The position numbers were made by a program, and so were the translations under genes. This document shows positions 10,979 to 23,367 of a stretch of 64,000 nucleotides of DNA, piece after piece (within the stretch, counting starts at the first letter, position 1; each line of letters opens with the position of its first letter). The notes under the pieces were generated by a model. The model did no database searches, was not told where the DNA came from, and saw only the letters and a list, made by a program, of their open reading frames with translations. The DNA is from Buddleja alternifolia (taxonomy: Eukaryota > Streptophyta > Magnoliopsida > Lamiales > Scrophulariaceae). The stretch covers positions 27,879,953 to 27,943,952 of the forward strand of contig CM033408.1 in NCBI GenBank assembly GCA_019426215.1, given 5' to 3'.

Positions 10979-12329
10979 TTCTTTTCTCGTTAAAATAATT
11001 ATTTCTCTCTACTTACCTAAAAAAAACTCTCTCCAAAACCATGAATATCTACATAATATTAATCATCATACAACGAAACCCTAATTAAATCGTCATTAAG
11101 CTACATCAATTTCAAATAATAAGATTTGATGTCATGATGAGGTCAAGTGATGTTCTTAAAATCATATGATGCTTGATTTGGAGGTTTTAAAAAAAGGTAT
11201 TAGTCCCTATCAACAATAAATTATTCACTTCGATATAGCATATAGCATAGTTCTTTAATATTTGATAAATTATGGTCGGTTAGATTTTTTGTTATTGCAT
11301 TGAAAGAAAATAATGAAATAAATTATTCTCTTCAAAATATCATAAAGCCTAATTATTTAACCTTCTGATATATTACGATTGGCGAGATGTTTTATTATTG
11401 TGCTTAAAGAACATAATCAAGTTGACTGATACCCTCCTTTTCCCTTTATGTTTGAATTTCAAACTTACATAAATATCAGAAAAAGAAAAAGAAAACAGGG
11501 CATTTAAAACTTGCAACAATCACATAATTCATTCATAATCCACATCATCCATTGTGTAGATATATCAAATACTACTAGTCATTCTATGGTGGATCGGTAA
11601 TGGAACACGTCCACATACACCGTTAGATTAAGGTGAGTAGGGGTATTTATATTACACACCCCCTGTAATCAACATGACATCGTAAGATGTCTCGCCCAAA
11701 TGAATTAGTTGGTACTAGAAATGTTAGAAAAAGTGACGAAAAGAATAATAAGAAGTGAAAAGGACAAATACACTTCCCAACCAGAAAGCAAAGTTCCCAC
11801 TGATGTCGAAAGAACCAGCTCAATGAACTCAGTCCACCTACGAGTTATCCATACTAATAAAATAGACTGAAACCAACATTGATAACACTTGAACCCAATA
11901 GTACATGAATGAAATGAAATATTAGGACATTTATGAATTTCTAGATCAATAATCACCTCAAAGGAGGCGAAATAGAAAGGTTAAACCAGAGATTAATCAC
12001 TTGAAAATCAAGGATTGCTAGCAGCAATCATGCTTGGATAACCACCTCAGGTGAGTCTCGGGCCAGAACTCCGTCTTTTTTCTAGCGCAGACTACCAGGC
12101 GCACACGCCACTAAACACTTACATGTAAACATTATGGAAAATAGAAGGCAAAAGGGAAACACGAGCAATAGCAATAGCAAAGGGTGTGGCACGGGACAAC
12201 AAGGCAAGTCCGGCTTTGGTTAGAACTGTGCAATTATGCTGAGAGTAGGGGTAGTTTCTGTAATTTCACCTTAGTTGAAGGGGTGTTTTCGTAATTTACC
12301 TCCAATAAAAACTCAAGGGAGGTTGCAAG
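10979..12329. other. Intergenic, 3' side of the bZIP gene
   Basis: AT-rich, no credible gene. The final few hundred bases before 12330 probably include the 3' untranslated region of the bZIP transcript. Confidence 0.4.
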
Positions 12330-15300
12330 CTAGATATGAAGTTGGCCAGATACAGAGTCACGACCGGGGCCCGTTTCCTTGTGTTTGAGGGAAAGATTAG
12401 CAAATTGTTGATCAAGAAAATCTCTGCTCTTGGCGCGTCGGTGGCCAGAAGACATTTGTTGCTGTTGTGGCTGCTGCTGTTGCTGATACAAGCTTCTTAG
12501 TCTTCCTACTTCTCTCTCCAGTACTTCATGCTCCACTGCATACAGCATCCAAAATTTAGTTCTGAAGAATCTTATACAAAGGAATCCTCAAAAACTTACA
12601 AAGAAATGTCAAAATTTAAAGTAGTATTAGAAGAAGGTGATACTATCTTCTAAGTGTGTGTAATAAATAATAAGTAAAATCTTAAACAGTCATTATTTTT
12701 CCTAAATGTCATAGGGATCTCTTTTAATGTTAAACAAAAAGCAATATAACCCTGCATTTATATATATATACTGCATTTATATATATATATATATATAGAT
12801 AGAGAGAGAGAGAGAGAGAGAGAGCAATGCAACCCTGTTGATCTCTGGAAGCGAGTAAGAATTGCAGAGTATTTTGAAGAATATGTTTGACTATATAAGG
12901 ATGTGTTTGGATGGAAGGGTTTGGATTCGAGGAAATGCTTTGAACGAGGGATTTCAAATGACTCCCGCTGTCCCGCATTAGGCTAATTTGAAATCCACCA
13001 TGACAATAGGAAAAATAGCTCAGATCCATTGTAACTTAAAATCATCCAATAAATTCAAGGGATTTGTATGATGACTTCCCCAAATCCTTCGATCCAAACC
13101 CAAAAGTATACACAGGTAATTCTGCACATGGTCAGGATGGAGCGTCAACATAAAATAAATAGTAATTTGTTGACACTCTCCATTGGCTAGTATGCTTTAG
13201 CAATAATGGGGATGTAATCCTAGGATATCTAGTTCTTAGATACTCTGTCCAACATTTAAGCTTATATTTCCCCTTTAGGAAACAAGATGTTCTAAAACGG
13301 GCTTTTTTCTCAAACTCAATTAAAAGTAATAATATGATAGAAGTAAGTTTTAACCACTAGTTTTAAGGGTAGAAATACAGAAACAAACAGAACTTCCATT
13401 TCTACAAAACTCCGTGTCCTAGCAAACCAAACCCATGAAAAGGGATGTAGGGAGTAAGAAACCGAAACAAGGTCGCGATAGCAGTTTCCAAGTCACGTAA
13501 ATATCTAGAATAAGGGGTCAATTTACTTTATGCTACTCATTTAGCACACCAGAGTCCCTTTTCCTTTTATCTACATAACAGAATCGGCAGAGAAAAAATG
13601 ACAGAGAGAATTTAAAAACCAAAAACAATGAATGGTACAGAACAAAATTTGCCCAAAAACTTTTGAATACGTCATTGTGTCCTTCAGAAAAGCAGCAGAA
13701 GCTAATTATTACTATATAGCATTAACGAGTAGGACAGAAAACTTACAGCACTTGATAAGCTGCTCCTGAGAAACGCTTTCTAAACGCTGCTTCAGTGCTT
13801 TATTTTCCATGTTCAGAATGAGATTCTGCTGGTTCAGGAATTCAAGCTCAGCAGATACTTCAGAGCCGTCTGCCTGCATTTATACACAAAATAGTTATAT
13901 CAATAATAAGCAGCGTAAAATACAACAGTAAAATTTTGTCGAGCAGGCTGAATACTTGCCTGTAGAGCTTGGACATTTCTCTCAAGTTCAGCTATGTATT
14001 GAAGCTTACGGACCCGTGAGCGTTGAGCAAATTGCCTGCATTGGTAGAAAGTACTAATTTTTAATAACTTCAAATTATAGATAAAATCCGTTGGACAATA
14101 TGAAATGCAATGAGCATGGCGTAAAATTTCCGCCAATATCTTATGATGCAGATCAAAAGGGCATCCTTTTAAATTTTCTGATCATGTAACCTATAAATAT
14201 ATCTAGAAGTCTAGGTAAGACAAAGAAATGGAAGAATATCAGTGTATTATTATGCCTGAAGTTGGTTGTGATAATAATAGATCCACTTATACTCTATATG
14301 CTTATTAATCAAACTAGAGGATACGAGAGTAGCATATTACATTCAAGATTTTATCCAACACTGTCCCAAAATAATTATTCTGCATAGTTGTGGAGGCACA
14401 TCAAGCCCACTGATAAACCATATAGAGCTCTCTCCCACTATCTCTGTATGAGGCTATAGCATTACGTATTTATTTACATGAGCGCTTCTCAAATTACAGC
14501 ATCCATCATAATTCAGATGCACAACTGATCAAAATCTGCTTAGTTTTATTTAAAATTGTGCTGAAAAGAAATCACATGAGCCGTTTGTTAACAAGGAAAA
14601 TCTCAAGTTTAAAATCTTGAGTAATGGTCCATAGCTTTCAACTTGGAGGCTTCACGTTTTACGTCCTAAAAAAGAAAATGATATTAAAAAGAAACCAATT
14701 TCCTTTTATGGCATGGGCATGGAAAAAAACTAGCTCATATTATTCACTGATATGACCTTAAATTGATACCTGCAGATTTGAGCAAACAATGGCCTAGTCA
14801 TGTATTTACCCGCATAAGCCTAATCACAAAGTTCTCTCCAACCAAAAAAATGTGCATAAAAGAAAGATAAAAACCGCTAAAGAATAGGAGGTTCAAAGCT
14901 TAGTTAAATTTATTGGCCAGACATTGATATTTATCAAGTAAAGGTGAGCTAACTTACTGTTTAGCCCGTTTTGTGTCTGTTTCTGATGCTGAAGACTTGA
15001 CAAGAGAAGAGTCCTTTCTTTCACATGAGCCATTTGGATCTTGTGGACCAGATTCAATAGGGTCCTGTTTATCACCCGGCGAAGATAGCTTCCTATCCAC
15101 ATCTTGTGAGTTGCTCAAGGATTTTGCTGCAATTGAACTCACAGGTGTACTCCATGGTTTGTTCTTGATTTTGCCATGATTTGGGTCTGCATAGAAAGTA
15201 CTACTCCTAATGCCTCTATAAATATCAAAGTCTTGAGATCCCCATGAAGACAATGGAGTTATATTTTGGAACTTGTTATCATCTTGAGCGATATAATTCA

Positions 15301-15634
15301 TGCTTCCCATGTTAGCTGTCTCTACATATGCAAATGAATCACTTGATGAGCGACGATGACCTCCTCTTAATCGCACAGGCGTTTCTGGCTCATCAAGGAG
15401 TTCATCAAGCCAAGAAGGTTGTTCCTCTATTATACAACTTTCAGAGGAAGTACGTTGATGATGTGAATTTCCCTCTCTGGGCTTTGGAAGGGATTTCGGA
15501 CCAATTGCTGAACTTGGTATATATTCAGTATAGGATGGGGATATGCTAGGAAATGGACTTTTAGGGGGGAGTAGTGAGTTCTTGCCATTGTGTGTCATAC
15601 TTCTAATGCTAGATGGTCCCTTGGAGGTTGCCAT
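12330..15634 (-). CDS. bZIP transcription factor, At4g06598/At1g58110 type
   Basis: Four coding exons on the minus strand: 15634-14958, 14035-13960, 13873-13747 and 12535-12330. They join in phase to 1086 bp, or 361 residues. The start ATG (MATSKG) lies just inside an exon whose acceptor is at 15652. The N-terminal half is Ser/Pro-rich with a PSWLDELLDEPETPVR motif. The bZIP region runs from residue 221 (TKRAKQQFAQRSRVRKLQYI) into a leucine-zipper coiled coil continuing to about 300, followed by a Gln run (YQQQQQPQQQQ) and a conserved tail. The canonical basic-region Asn is replaced by Lys225 (spacing to Arg233 kept). The intron between the basic and zipper exons (13874-13959) uses a GC donor. 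The product is expected to be a nuclear DNA-binding dimer. Family identity is from memory of the protein and is strong; DNA specificity is unknown. Another intron lies in the 5' leader. Confidence 0.93.
12768..12824. repeat. TA/GA compound microsatellite
   Basis: An (AT)n tract followed by an (AG)n tract inside the last intron of the bZIP gene. Confidence 0.9.
13874..13959 (-). other. GC-AG intron in the bZIP gene
   Basis: The exon ends CTACAG and the intron begins GCAAGT, the consensus form of the rare GC donor; it ends AATGCAG. Joining at these sites gives the conserved reading VQALQ|ADGSEVS in phase. No GT donor nearby keeps the frame. Confidence 0.9.
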
Positions 15635-16127
15635 AGGCAAGAAATCAGTTCCTGTAACAAATACCAAGAATGTAATATGAGAAATGTACTTTGGAAAGTT
15701 AAATCTCATAATAGAAGTCTCACTTTCTCAAGAAAACAAAAGAAGCCAATAAAATTCAAACTTAAAATAGACATCCTCTATCATGAAAAGTGGGCCCAAG
15801 ATAAACCAGAACTTTTGGATAAGACAGTGACTCAAAGTTTTGACAACCTATCGGAATAAAACACCTGCAACCACGCTTAAGCATGACTACTAGGACACAA
15901 AAGCAATACAAAAATGCTACCTAGCCAGATTAAGAGCTGTTCTAACAAATTCAGTAAAAGTGTAAACGTCAGAAGCGAGATGGAAGAACACAGGTAATTT
16001 CTTACAAACTTATGTCTCCAGGTACAAAGTGACTGATGTGTTTTGTACGAGAAACAATCTCATTTTCACCCATTATAAATACATTGTAAAGTGGAAATGT
16101 CAGAGGTTGACAAGAACAACCCTCTCT

Positions 16128-16490
16128 CCCTCCCTGTCTATTGTACTTGCACATAGTTGATGTCTTATGGTGAAAACTGTGTAGCTCTTTGATTGGAGAA
16201 TTTTGACAACTCAATTTGAGATTTTTTCTTTATTGCCTAATTGCTCCCTCTCCCCCTCTCTACTATACTTGCACATAGTTGGTGCCTTTATGTGGTAATC
16301 AGTAACTCTTTGATTGGAGTTTTTTGACAACTCACATGAAATGTTGTCTTAATTGCCTTGGTGCTCCCAGCCTTTCTCTATCATACTTGCACATAGGTGG
16401 TGTCTTATGGTGAAAATGTGCAGCTAGAGCTTTTTGAGAACTCAATAATGTGAGTGAGATGTTGTCTAGATTGCCTTAGTGCCAATATTA
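16128..16490. repeat. Three-copy tandem repeat in the bZIP leader intron
   Basis: Three diverged units of about 125 bp, each with an ACTTGCACATAG(T/G)TG segment, a GTCTTATGGTGAAAA-like segment and a TTTTTGACAACTCA-like segment. A fourth fragment (TACTTGCACATAGTTGACG) sits at 17846, on the far side of the intron in the leader region. Confidence 0.8.
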
Positions 16491-17691
16491 TAGAAGTACA
16501 GCAAAAACCAGATGAGGTTCTGACACACTAGCATATCAGGTGTCTACACATGTACACTTCGCCCTGGCCACGTACATGTGTCAGTGTGGGCACAAAATCA
16601 TGTAACATGCAGCATGGTTATGTGATCCAGATGTAAAATTCAGTTTCGGAACTCGGCTGAAAAGACAATAAACTCTGTTTTCCAGATGTAGAATTAACAC
16701 AAAAAATCAGAGATGTGCCCCTACAGGTGAATTGGTTTCTCAATACAAGACTTGTCAACATGGCTAATATTGAGAAACGACAAACTCATGAATATCAATC
16801 ATTTTGGACTCAATTGTCAGAAGAGCCCTTTGCTGAACCTTATTCTCCGACCCTCGTAATCACTATCGAATGTTCTAACTCATTAATACAATTACAATGT
16901 CAATTCAATGATTGTGAAAAAGGTAAAGACTAATAATCATAAACCATCCTTCTTACCATTACGCTCATCCCCACCCCAAAAAACCAATCCACACATGAAG
17001 ACCGTAAAATCAATAGGTTTAGGCTCATTTTGACGTTGTTGTCTCCATCTCCTGATGAACACTCTAAAATAGGAACAGAAATCAAGGCTGCAACTTTACT
17101 TGACTCATATCCTCAATATGGCACTGAATTCATCCGATAGGCACAGGCCAATTATCCAAAAAAACAAAATGAAAATCGATATCCTCTAAACAATTACTTC
17201 ACCAAACCAATAAACAAGTATCAATTCGAACCAAATGTTGAAGAACAAGACATTGGATCGACATAATAACTGTTTCTACCCAATTTTTTTTTTCACCTCG
17301 ACATCAAAACTGGAAAATGTGATTGACAACTGCATTAACCACCAACTTTTAAATTCGACAACACAATTTACATTCAAATGGCACTACACATGTACCAATT
17401 GTGATGTGAACCAAAAACTTATCCATTCCCAATTACTAATAAGCATTAATCGAAGCAGCTGCAAGTTATTTCCAGCAGAAATGATGCAAAACTAATAATA
17501 TTTTTAAACTTGATTTTATCCTTTCAATTTACTCGCAAACAGACATAAAATTCAGTTTTTTCTTCGCCAGCAGACTCGAATCGAGATTAAATTAAACACA
17601 CAAAAGCAACTCACAGCAATCAAAAACTCGTAAACGTGCATTTAAATCATAAATTCTTGATAGATTCAGAAATCAATAAATGAATGCTTAC

Positions 17692-17814
17692 CTACAATTA
17701 TTGCGAATTAAGATCTCAACAATGTGATATAGAGCGAACACACAAACGGAAAGAATCGAATCTCAACAATTATTTCCTCTAGGGTTTCTTCTTCTTCTTC
17801 TTCTCCCTCTCACT

Positions 17815-17845
<31 letters not shown>

Positions 17846-17860
17846 ACTTGCACATAGTTG
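17692..17860 (-). promoter_or_regulatory. 5' leader exon of the bZIP gene
   Basis: On the minus strand a donor TTGTAG|GTAAGC ends at 17692 and would splice to the acceptor at 15652, just before the start codon. The leader contains an AAACCCTAG telo-box near 17782 and long GAA/GA runs (a CT microsatellite at about 17810-17845), which are typical of plant 5' leaders. The transcription start is not defined by the sequence. Confidence 0.65.
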
Positions 17861-18110
17861 ACGTCTTAAAATGATGAAAAATGAAAAAAGAGAGAATATG
17901 GACAACGGATCTTGGATTATGGTAATGAGATGCTTTCTATTGTTTTTGTCGCCTTTTGTCCTCCCAAATTCTTTTCAATTTTGACCAATCCCAAAATTTC
18001 ACATTTTCTGAATTGTTTCTATTTTATATATATGGAAATCAATGATTGGGCTTTCTAACAAAATAATAATAAAATTCTCAAAATAATACTTTTTAAATTT
18101 ATCCTAGAAA

Positions 18111-18401
18111 AGCAAGGGTGTGTGGCCTAGCGGTCACTAGGACTTTGGTCGTGAGAATCCACTCAGGTTCAAATCCTAGTTGATGCTTGATAAGGGGAGT
18201 TTGGGGGTGGTTTCAAAATACAGGTGATGCTTGGTTTGGGGAGTTTACTCCTTCGTCCTCCCCTGGGGGGCACTGCGCTTATCGAGTCTGTCGCCTATGG
18301 GTTACCTAGGGCGGCTTACCTCCATACGTGGCTTGCGGGCTATTGCGTATGGACAGGTATGCTTGATCGGCGAAAATTTATCCTGAAATTTTCAAAAAAA
18401 G
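18111..18401 (+). mobile_element. tRNA-derived SINE with perfect 16-bp target duplication
   Basis: The A box TGGCCTAGCGG (18123-18133) and B box GGTTCAAATCC (18166-18176) lie at tRNA-like spacing. The body runs to an A-rich end (AAAAAAAG). The flanking direct repeats AAATTTATCCTAGAAA at 18095-18110 and 18402-18417 are identical. The element sits inside the left arm of the foldback element: removing it restores the match with the right arm, so it is the younger insertion. Confidence 0.93.
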
Positions 18402-19654
18402 AAATTTATCCTAGAAATAATATATGTCGACACTTGGTATGTTTGAAGACGACATATGACATGTCGACTTCAAATTTGTTTATTTTTTTAAATTAAAAAA
18501 GTAGAAGACGACTTTGTAAATTTTTATTTTTTAATTTAAGTAGAAGATGAGTTTAACCAAGTCATCTTCTACTCATTAATGTTGCCTTTTTTTGTACATT
18601 TGTAATATTGAGTAAACAGAATTTGCTTGAGATATAATAGACATATAAGATGGATATGTTTGCCTATTTATTAACATAATCAGGTACCTATATTTGTATT
18701 TAAGCGAAAATTAGTTTTTACATAATTATGTAAATATTAATTTCATCCATTTTAATTAAAGTTGAAAGACAAATTAAACCACTTAATACTCGACTCAAAA
18801 TTATTCGTTAAAAGCTCGTTTGAGCTCTACTCGGTGGCAAATAAAACAAAACTTGAGCAACTTTTTGCGTTCAATAAATTTTGAAACTAGGCTCGATTAG
18901 CAAAACATAATTAAATATATGTAAAAATATTCCCTCAAGGGGTCTATTTGTAAGATTTACAGTGGTATAATTATAAAAATTCCATAACATGAGGGAGGCT
19001 TTTTGTAATTTCGAAAAGGTCAGGGATTTTTTGGTCACTAGGACTGAAATGAGGGGTGTGCATGTAATTTTCTCTAAAATTAGGGCATTAAACGAGTTGA
19101 GTCAAACCGGACAAGTCATTGTTCAAGTTTGTTTGAATTATAATCAAGCTTCAAAATTTGTATTTGAGTTTGGTTTGATTGTTATAGAGTCAATCTCAAA
19201 CGAATTTCAATCGAGCCGAACACGAGTCAAGCTCGAGCAACTTGATCTTTTTACACTATTTAATTATTTTTTGCTAATCGAGCTGAGCTCGAACCGAGTT
19301 TTGAAAATTATCGAGCACAAAAAGTTGCTCAAGTTTTGTTTTCTATGCCACCAAACCAAGCTTAAACGAGCTTTTAGCGATTAATCTCAAGTCGAGTATT
19401 ATGTAGTTTGATTCATCTTTCAACCCTAGTTAATATTGATGAAATTAAAATTTGTATAAATAAATAAAAACTATCCTTAAAATTTGCATGAAATTTGTAT
19501 AAAATTTGATATAAACATAGGTACTTGATTATGTTAATAAATGAATAGGCAAACATATCAATTTTATATGTCTATTATATCCCTAAACAAATTTTGTTTG
19601 CTCAACAATTATTCCAACCATATGGCGGACTAAATTGAGAAAACAAACAATAAT

Positions 19655-19691
19655 AAGTAGAAGACGACTTGGTTAAAGTCGTCTTCTACTT
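19655..19691. repeat. Perfect 16-bp hairpin in the foldback element
   Basis: AAGTAGAAGACGACTT (19655-19670) is followed after five bases by its exact reverse complement (19676-19691). The GTAGAAGACGACTT motif recurs several times in the element. Confidence 0.9.
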
Positions 19692-19868
19692 AAATAAAAA
19701 AAATGTAAAGTAGAAAACGGTTTCAATGAAGTCGTCTTCTACTTTTTTTAATTTTAAAAAAAAATAAACAATGTGAAGACGATATATCAGGTGTCGTCTT
19801 GTGTTAGTTTCGGAATAAGTTTTAAAATGTATTATTTTGGGAATTTTTATATTATTTTGTTAAAAAAC

Positions 19869-20989
19869 GCTTTAATTTGTACGAGTATGTTACGAATATT
19901 TGTTGAAAATTACAATTGAAAAGATCAATTAAAAATATGAAGACTGGAAGTAAACGGATTAGTATGGGTTATTTTTATATTAAAAATACGATTTATTTTT
20001 ATATTATTTTGTGATGTATATTGATTGTATTCGCTTTGAATCATGAAAAATATTATTTTGTATGAATCACTAATTGACAATAATTAATTTTGAGAAATTA
20101 TTAACATTTGTATTTTTTTATGATCTTGCAATAATCACAACAGTCAAAGACGGTTGTGATTATATCGACATTAATGATAAGTTTTAAAAGATGCGCTGAA
20201 AAATCGAGTCGTTATTCCTAATCGGTATAGTTTCTTATATTTTATGTTTTAGTAATACATGTCAACCGAGTGTGAGTTGGAGCTACATCCCTTCTAACGA
20301 GCTTGAGCCCGAGTCATGAGATTTCGTCAAATCCAGTTGATGAGTAACCCTACTCTCAATTAGATGGGTCTTAAAATTTCGAAACAATTACAATCGTTCA
20401 TGTGGTGAGAAACTGAGAAACACTTTGAATTGATTGGTATGATAATATTGGTACTCAAATTCTGAAAAATTATTTAGAATCACATCAATCTATCCACAAC
20501 ACTTGGATTAACAAGATGGATCATGCCCGGCGGCTTCCGAGACCTGAGTTCCTAAGATGATTAATACCATTTTATATATATATGATAGTGAAACTTCCAT
20601 ATGTATATATATACATATGAAATATGGGGGTGAAGATAACTCGAACTCTGCCTTTAAGCAACCACCGGAAGAGGATGGTGGATGTTGGCATCAATAATCA
20701 TCCTTTAATCTAAAGATAGTGGTGGATGAGTTACAACACGTCCCATCAACAATATTGGCTTATTACTACCTTTTACTTGCATTAGTAATATAAAACGTAT
20801 ATTATATATATGTGTGTATATATATATGTATATAATTAAGTCATAATTAGTGAATTTAAGCAAGGGGTAAGAAAATTGGAGATTATAGTGCAGAGCAAGA
20901 GACGAGGATTTCTTGTATGTGAAAGTTGTTTCCGTGGCATATCTTTAACCATTTGTTAAGTGTGAATAATTGTTTTGCCATCTGGAAAC
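19869..20989. other. Intergenic, AT-rich, nothing recognised
   Basis: No credible gene. Short TA-rich runs occur around 20570-20620 and 20800-20830. Confidence 0.4.
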
Positions 20990-21440
20990 CCTAACCATCG
21001 GTTTCTTCTCTTCTTCTCCGCAAATATTGGCTTAGTAAAGTTGTCGCCTATATTACTATTGATGTCACCACCAACATCGGCGGGCTGAGTTGGAGCACCC
21101 TCCTTCAACGTTATATCCCACCTTCAAATCTTTAGGCGGAGATAGATCTGACTAGATGATATATTAGATTTTATATAGCTTCTTAAATATTTTGTTTAGT
21201 GTTTTGTTTTCTCTCTCGAATGAGAGTGTCGCCTCCTTTGAATAAGAGTGTGGTCCTTTGCACAAGAGTTTTCTTATGCTCGTTTGTTAGTTCTTAAGAT
21301 TTCTTATCTTTAAAAAACTTAAAATTCGGTACTTCAATTGTTATTACTACATCGTTTGAGACAATCTAAGTTGTATTATTTTTGACGTTGTAAACTTTTA
21401 TTGAACAAAATAAAATGACTGCTTTTTCAAAAAAGAAAAA
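20990..21440 (+). mobile_element. Retroposon family copy 3 (old)
   Basis: Diverged copy of the family with the CACCACCAACATCGGCGGGC and TTGGAGCACCCTCCTTCAA segments and the CGTTGTAAACTTTTATTGAA 3' part, ending in an A-rich stretch. Possible target duplications (CATTTGTTAAGTGTG and CACTTGTTAATTGAG) match at only 11 of 15 bases, fitting an older insertion. Confidence 0.65.
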
Positions 21441-21478
21441 AACACTTGTTAATTGAGCAAGTAAATAGACGTGTTCAA

Positions 21479-21979
21479 AATATGTCATATCCCCCATCTC
21501 TCTAAAACCTATTCTTTTATTTTCCTTCGCCGCGATGGTTTGGTGAAGCAGTCATCTACTTCCTCATTGTTACCACCACCATCATCGGTTGGTTGGGTTG
21601 GAGCACCATTCTTCAAGTTGTACATCACATCTTCAAATCTGACGAGACGGATATTGATTTAAAGAGATAGAGACAGATCTGACGAGATGAAGACAGGTGA
21701 TGCATAAATTTTTATAGCGTTTTAGATATTTTATTTTCTCTATCGTATGAGAGTTTGTTTTCTCTCTCGAATGAGAGTTTCATCTCTCTTTGAATAAGAG
21801 TTGTACAAGAATTTTCTTGTGTTCGTTTGTGAGTTCTTAGGATTTATTATTTTAAAAAATTTAATAGTTGGTGTTTTAGATGTTCTTATTACATCGTTTG
21901 AGTCAATATGAATTGTATTATTTTAGGCGTTGTAAACTTTTGATTAAATGATATATAAAACCGATTTTTCTTTAAAAAA
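21479..21979 (+). mobile_element. Retroposon family copy 4 (full length)
   Basis: Flanked by perfect 16-bp direct repeats AAATAGACGTGTTCAA (21463-21478 and 21980-21995). The 501-bp body starts with pyrimidine-rich sequence. It then has the CGCGATGGTTTGGTGAAGCA region, GTTGGTTGGGTTGGAGCACC, the TCTGACGAGATGAAGACAGG region and a run of As. No tRNA-like A and B boxes are visible. It lies directly downstream of copy 3. Confidence 0.85.
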
Positions 21980-21995
21980 AAATAGACGTGTTCAA

Positions 21996-23367
21996 CGTCT
22001 TAACATTTGAAACATGTTACAAAATTTCAGCTCAATTAGTTAGGCCTAATAAGATAGAGAATTGATAATACCACTCTGGTAATGACACTCTATCATATTA
22101 CTTTTTATTGCAATGGACAAAATTGCTCACAAATTAATAAAAAAATCTAATTGCTTTATTTTATTATAAATAAAATAGAACGAAGATACTTATCTTTTAT
22201 TTAAACAATATCACTTTCACCTCCTTTTACAATTCTTAATTACATTAGGCAACTGTCTAAAATATTTTTTTTACGTCTTTATGTTGTTTTCTTTATAGAT
22301 TTGATCTTGAATTGTCATCTACGAATTGGTAATTAATAACTCACCGTGAAAATGTTCTAAAGTTATAACAATAAAAGTGGACAGAGCGCCCTACAATAAA
22401 ATATGAATAATTATATGGAAAATCAAATAAAACCAAAATATGATAAGTCAATTTAGGTATTTATGAAATAATATTTTAGAAAAGGACAAAGCATCGTACC
22501 GTGAAGTCGTGAACGAAAGAACAAATATTTTTAATCTCACCATAATTAAAAAGATCTATTTATTATAATGAAAATATAACAAAATCCTTTCATTAAATGA
22601 TGGCAATATTGTCAATTGCTTACAAATAAAATTAAAATGGAATGCATTTATCGTATTGTGGAGTGTTAATATTAACTCCCAATAAAATAAGCTTGACATT
22701 TTTTTCATGGAATAAAATTCGAAACTCACTTTAATCAATCATTAAATTAATTAATTAATAATAAAAAACAATTAATTAATTTGTCACCGAGTTGGAGAGG
22801 AGTAACAGTATTTTTACAGATCAAAAGTTCAATATCAATTTGTTTTTTGTTGAGTAACCAATTTGTATGGTATTAACAATTGTGACTAAAAAATTATTTC
22901 TACCATTTTTTGAAGGTATATTAGTATATGAACATTCTACAATAATCTCTCGAAAATATTATTAGATGTAATTATGAGGATTTCTCAAGAAAATTTTCTG
23001 CATACATAGAAATTCAAATCGATACATATATTTACTTAAATGATCAGAATTTATTCCACCCATGCCAACGAAATTTCTCTCATTGGTTACTTACAATTTA
23101 TAAATATCTATTGAACAAAGGAAAAATATAATTAAGAAACTTAAAGTTAGATTAATATATTATAATAAGAAAAGTCGGTCATACTGACAGCTACTATGAG
23201 TTGACCGCAAATTCTTTAGTGGTACTAGGAGATGCTATTAACTGTCCGTATCTGTTAACCATCATTGTCGCTACACTTGTCTGAATTTTTTTTTATGAAT
23301 CAAATATTCATGCAGTAGATTTTTTTTTTTTTTTTTTTGTTATATTGTGTATTTGTAAGATCGCATA
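21996..23367. other. Intergenic, AT-rich, nothing recognised
   Basis: No credible gene; the sequence is low in GC and coding signal. A T-run at about 23320-23338 precedes the truncated MULE-like copy. Confidence 0.4.

Larger units (their letters stand above)
18053..19868. mobile_element. Long foldback (inverted-repeat) element
   Basis: The left arm (about 18053-18920, excluding the inserted SINE) is the reverse complement of the right arm (about 19250-19868). Matching landmarks are TAACAAAATAATA at the outer end, the ATAATAGACATATAA segment, TATGTTTGCCTATT, and AAAGCTCGTTT near the loop. Each arm also carries short self-complementary AGTAGAAGACGACTT motifs. The arms are about 550-620 bp with a loop of about 330 bp. 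There is no transposase. The loop has an ORF of 131 codons (18989-19384) that overlaps repeat sequence and is not a credible gene. Termini and target duplication are not exactly fixed. Confidence 0.82.

Noticed and set aside
18121..18180. A possible tRNA gene (A and B boxes)
   Set aside because: No cloverleaf closes, and the flanking 16-bp duplication with an A-rich tail show a SINE.
18989..19384. ORF of 131 codons
   Set aside because: Lies in the foldback element's loop and right arm and overlaps the dispersed GAGCTC-rich repeat; no motif recognised.
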